From Streptomyces scopuliridis RB72 (lineage in GTDB: Bacteria > Actinomycetota > Actinomycetes > Streptomycetales > Streptomycetaceae), in contig NZ_JOEI01000031.1 in NCBI RefSeq assembly GCF_000718095.1, positions 1 through 64,000 on the forward strand: a DNA stretch of 64,000 nucleotides, in the 5' to 3' direction. The position numbers and the translations under genes were made by a program. The first letter of the stretch is position 1, and every line of letters starts with the position of its first letter. The notes below the pieces were generated by a model. The model searched no databases. It saw nothing but the letters and a program-made list of their open reading frames with translations, and was not told the origin of the DNA. Of the stretch, positions 62,623 to 64,000 are shown piece after piece.

Positions 62623-62686
62623 ACGAGTAAGTCCGAAGTAGCGTCGTCCGCCCCCGGGCAGACGGGACTTCGGACTTCCTCGTCTA
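62620..62686. terminator. Bidirectional hairpin shared by amidase and DUF3830 gene stops
   Basis: Arms 62620-62639 and 62667-62686 (20 bp, one mismatch) flank a 27-nt loop. The TAG of the amidase (62620-62622) and the complementary stop of the DUF3830 gene (62684-62686) are at the outer ends of the stem. Confidence 0.85.
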
Positions 62687-63181
62687 CTCCCGCCGGAAGC
62701 TGAGCGTCTCGCCGATGGCGCCCGCGCGCCACAGGTCCTGGCAGGCCTCGGCCATCCGGTCGAGGCCGTCCACGACCGTCCCCCAGACGATGCCCGGGAT
62801 CCAGCCCATGTCCCCGTTGATCAGCAGGTTGTTGCGCTCGTAGAAGAGGGCGAGGTCCACGACGGTGCGCCGGCCGCGCACCGCCTTCTCGTCGTAGCCG
62901 TACGAGGACGTGCCCAGTTCCGTGTCGGAGAAGGTGAAGTAGCACAGGTCCCCGGGGATCGGGGTCACGGTCGGGTTCTCCAGCGGTGGTTCCTCGGCGG
63001 CGAAGGCCGGAAAGAGCGCGTAGATCTCATTGCGCGCGTACTTCGCGTGATACACGTCCGAGCCCAGCGGCAGCGCCTCCCACACCGCCGCGCAGGTGAC
63101 CGGAGCCCGGTCGTCCAGGAGTTTCGCGGTGCAGTGCACCCCGCGCTTGTCGAGCGACACAGTCACAAATCGGTCGGCCAT
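62684..63181 (-). CDS. DUF3830 family protein
   Basis: 165 aa. Family-typical blocks: LGSDVYHAKYARNEIYALFP, NPTVTPIPGDLCYF and VVDLALFYERNNLLINGDMG. DUF3830 proteins are cyclophilin-like and are found with maleate isomerase/EutA and amino-acid uptake genes. ATG with GAGGAC. Convergent with the amidase; divergent from the binding-protein gene. Confidence 0.88.
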   Translation of the reverse strand: MADRFVTVSLDKRGVHCTAKLLDDRAPVTCAAVWEALPLGSDVYHAKYARNEIYALFPAFAAEEPPLENPTVTPIPGDLCYFTFSDTELGTSSYGYDEKAVRGRRTVVDLALFYERNNLLINGDMGWIPGIVWGTVVDGLDRMAEACQDLWRAGAIGETLSFRRE

Positions 63182-63237
63182 GTCCTCATGGTCCTCATCT
63201 GATCCACTGAGTCAAGGGCACCCGACCGGGCGCGGGA

Positions 63238-63251
63238 CGATCTCAAGATCG
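63238..63251. promoter_or_regulatory. Palindrome in DUF3830/EhuB divergent gap
   Basis: CGATCTCAAGATCG: 6-bp arms with a CA spacer. Candidate operator for both divergent genes. Different in sequence from the repeats at 60113. Confidence 0.4.
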
Positions 63252-63300
63252 GCTCGAATTGATGTGCATAACCCGTATGGAGTCGGGTAGCCGCGCGCCC

Positions 63301-64000
63301 ATGGCTTCACCACCAGAGCACGACAAGGAAAGAACCGCAAAACGGTCCATAGGCCCCTGGTCACCGGGTCACCGGTCGCTGGGCCGCCGGTCTCTTCTGC
63401 TGGGCACGGCGGCGCTGGGCGCCGCGGGGGCGCTCGGCGCCGCCGGCTGCAGCAGGATTCCGTCCGGTGACACGCTCGCCCGGCTGAAATCACAGCGCAC
63501 GGTGCGGCTCGGTATCGCGGGCGAGGCACCGTACGGATTCATCAACGACCAGGGCGATTTCACCGGTGAGGCGGTGGAGCTGGCGAAGGTGATCTTCAAG
63601 CGGCTGGGCATCGGCGCCGTACAGCCCGTGGCCACCGATTTCTCCTCGCTGATACCCGGCCTCAACTCGCAGCAGTTCGATGTCGTCTCGGCCGGGATGT
63701 ACATCAACAAGGAGCGCTGCGCGCAGGTCATCTTCGCCGATCCCGAGTACCAGATGCTCGACTCGTTCATCGTGCGCAAGGGCAACCCCAAAGGGCTGCA
63801 TTCGTACCAGGACGTGGTGCGGACCAAGGCGACGATCGCCACCGGCACCGGTTACGCGGAAATCGACTACGCGATATCCGCCGGGGTCCCGGAGAAGGAA
63901 CTCGTCATCCTCCAGGACCCCGTCGCGGGGCTGAACGCGGTCGAGTCCGGCCGGGTCGACGTATTCGCCGGCACCGCGCTCACCGGCCGCGAAGTGGTGA
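63301..64000 (+). CDS. ehuB: EhuB-like ectoine/amino-acid ABC transporter binding lipoprotein (partial)
   Basis: 233 codons visible; runs off the window. Twin-arginine-like GRRSLLLG then lipobox AAGC (GAAGCSRIPS), so likely a Tat-exported lipoprotein. Core SBP_bac_3 features: TVRLGIAGEAPYGFINDQGD, VATDFSSLIPGLNSQQFDVV, SAGMYINKERCAQVIFADPE and TGTGYAEIDYAISAGVPEKE, closely resembling Streptomyces EhuB. ATG 63301 chosen; ATG 63277 in frame. Neighbouring permease and ATPase genes would follow outside the window. Confidence 0.75.
   Translation, partial: MASPPEHDKERTAKRSIGPWSPGHRSLGRRSLLLGTAALGAAGALGAAGCSRIPSGDTLARLKSQRTVRLGIAGEAPYGFINDQGDFTGEAVELAKVIFKRLGIGAVQPVATDFSSLIPGLNSQQFDVVSAGMYINKERCAQVIFADPEYQMLDSFIVRKGNPKGLHSYQDVVRTKATIATGTGYAEIDYAISAGVPEKELVILQDPVAGLNAVESGRVDVFAGTALTGREVV

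Overview
The window is a high-GC actinobacterial chromosome segment, almost certainly from a Streptomyces. Evidence: an adpA homologue carrying a TTA codon, a desferrioxamine cluster with DmdR-type iron boxes, a cebR-cebEFG-bglC cellobiose locus with an exact CebR operator, frequent GTG/TTG starts, and gene ends that overlap by 4 nt. From memory, the order agudin/agmatinase - leucine catabolism - des - hexosaminidase - glmS - adpA - orn - tRNA-His - ceb follows the core of the S. coelicolor chromosome around SCO2770-SCO2830. That synteny is recollection, not a search.

Layout. 1-7.1 kb: serine hydrolase, then a guanidino-compound block (ThDP enzyme, agmatinase-family ureohydrolase, Na+/solute symporter) with a divergent PucR regulator. 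7.3-9.9 kb: DUF1203 protein, acyl-CoA dehydrogenase, phosphatase-like protein. 10-16.5 kb: TetR regulator divergent from a leucine/isovalerate operon (carboxyltransferase, biotin carboxylase, HMG-CoA lyase, acyl-CoA dehydrogenase). 16.6-22.7 kb: desFABCD with two iron boxes. 22.7-27.6 kb: GH20 hexosaminidase with a DasR-like site, small conserved protein, glmS, acetate-transporter-family protein with a CRP-type palindrome upstream. 27.8-31.5 kb: universal stress protein, small hypothetical, adpA with a long leader, orn, tRNA-His. 31.9-38.2 kb: ceb locus. 38.4-46.3 kb: two-component system, membrane-anchored protein, spermidine-synthase-like protein, primase-like fragment, a TPR-type regulator, histidine phosphatase, PAP2 protein.

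46.2-50.5 kb holds the most intriguing block: three tightly overlapping genes encoding a RecB/Cas4-like nuclease with the cysteine pattern of an Fe-S staple, a 546-aa protein of unknown family, and a UPF1/Dna2-like SF1 helicase. Together they look like a split Dna2-type nuclease-helicase with an extra partner. 50.6-57.1 kb: small conserved protein, primase-like protein, tRNA-Lys, M6 metalloprotease, a PAS-GGDEF-EAL c-di-GMP enzyme, and a methyltransferase preceded by a dispersed repeat that also occurs after glmS. 57.2-64 kb: flavin monooxygenase-like protein, two tandem maleate-isomerase-family proteins (one lacking the second catalytic Cys), hydroxyacid dehydrogenase, amidase, DUF3830 protein, and the start of an EhuB-like binding lipoprotein. 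The last part is a catabolic/uptake locus resembling ectoine-utilisation neighbourhoods but without the ectoine-hydrolase genes in view.

Small regulatory DNA elements, perfect hairpin terminators and tandem repeats were located by eye; distances and pairings are given per entry.
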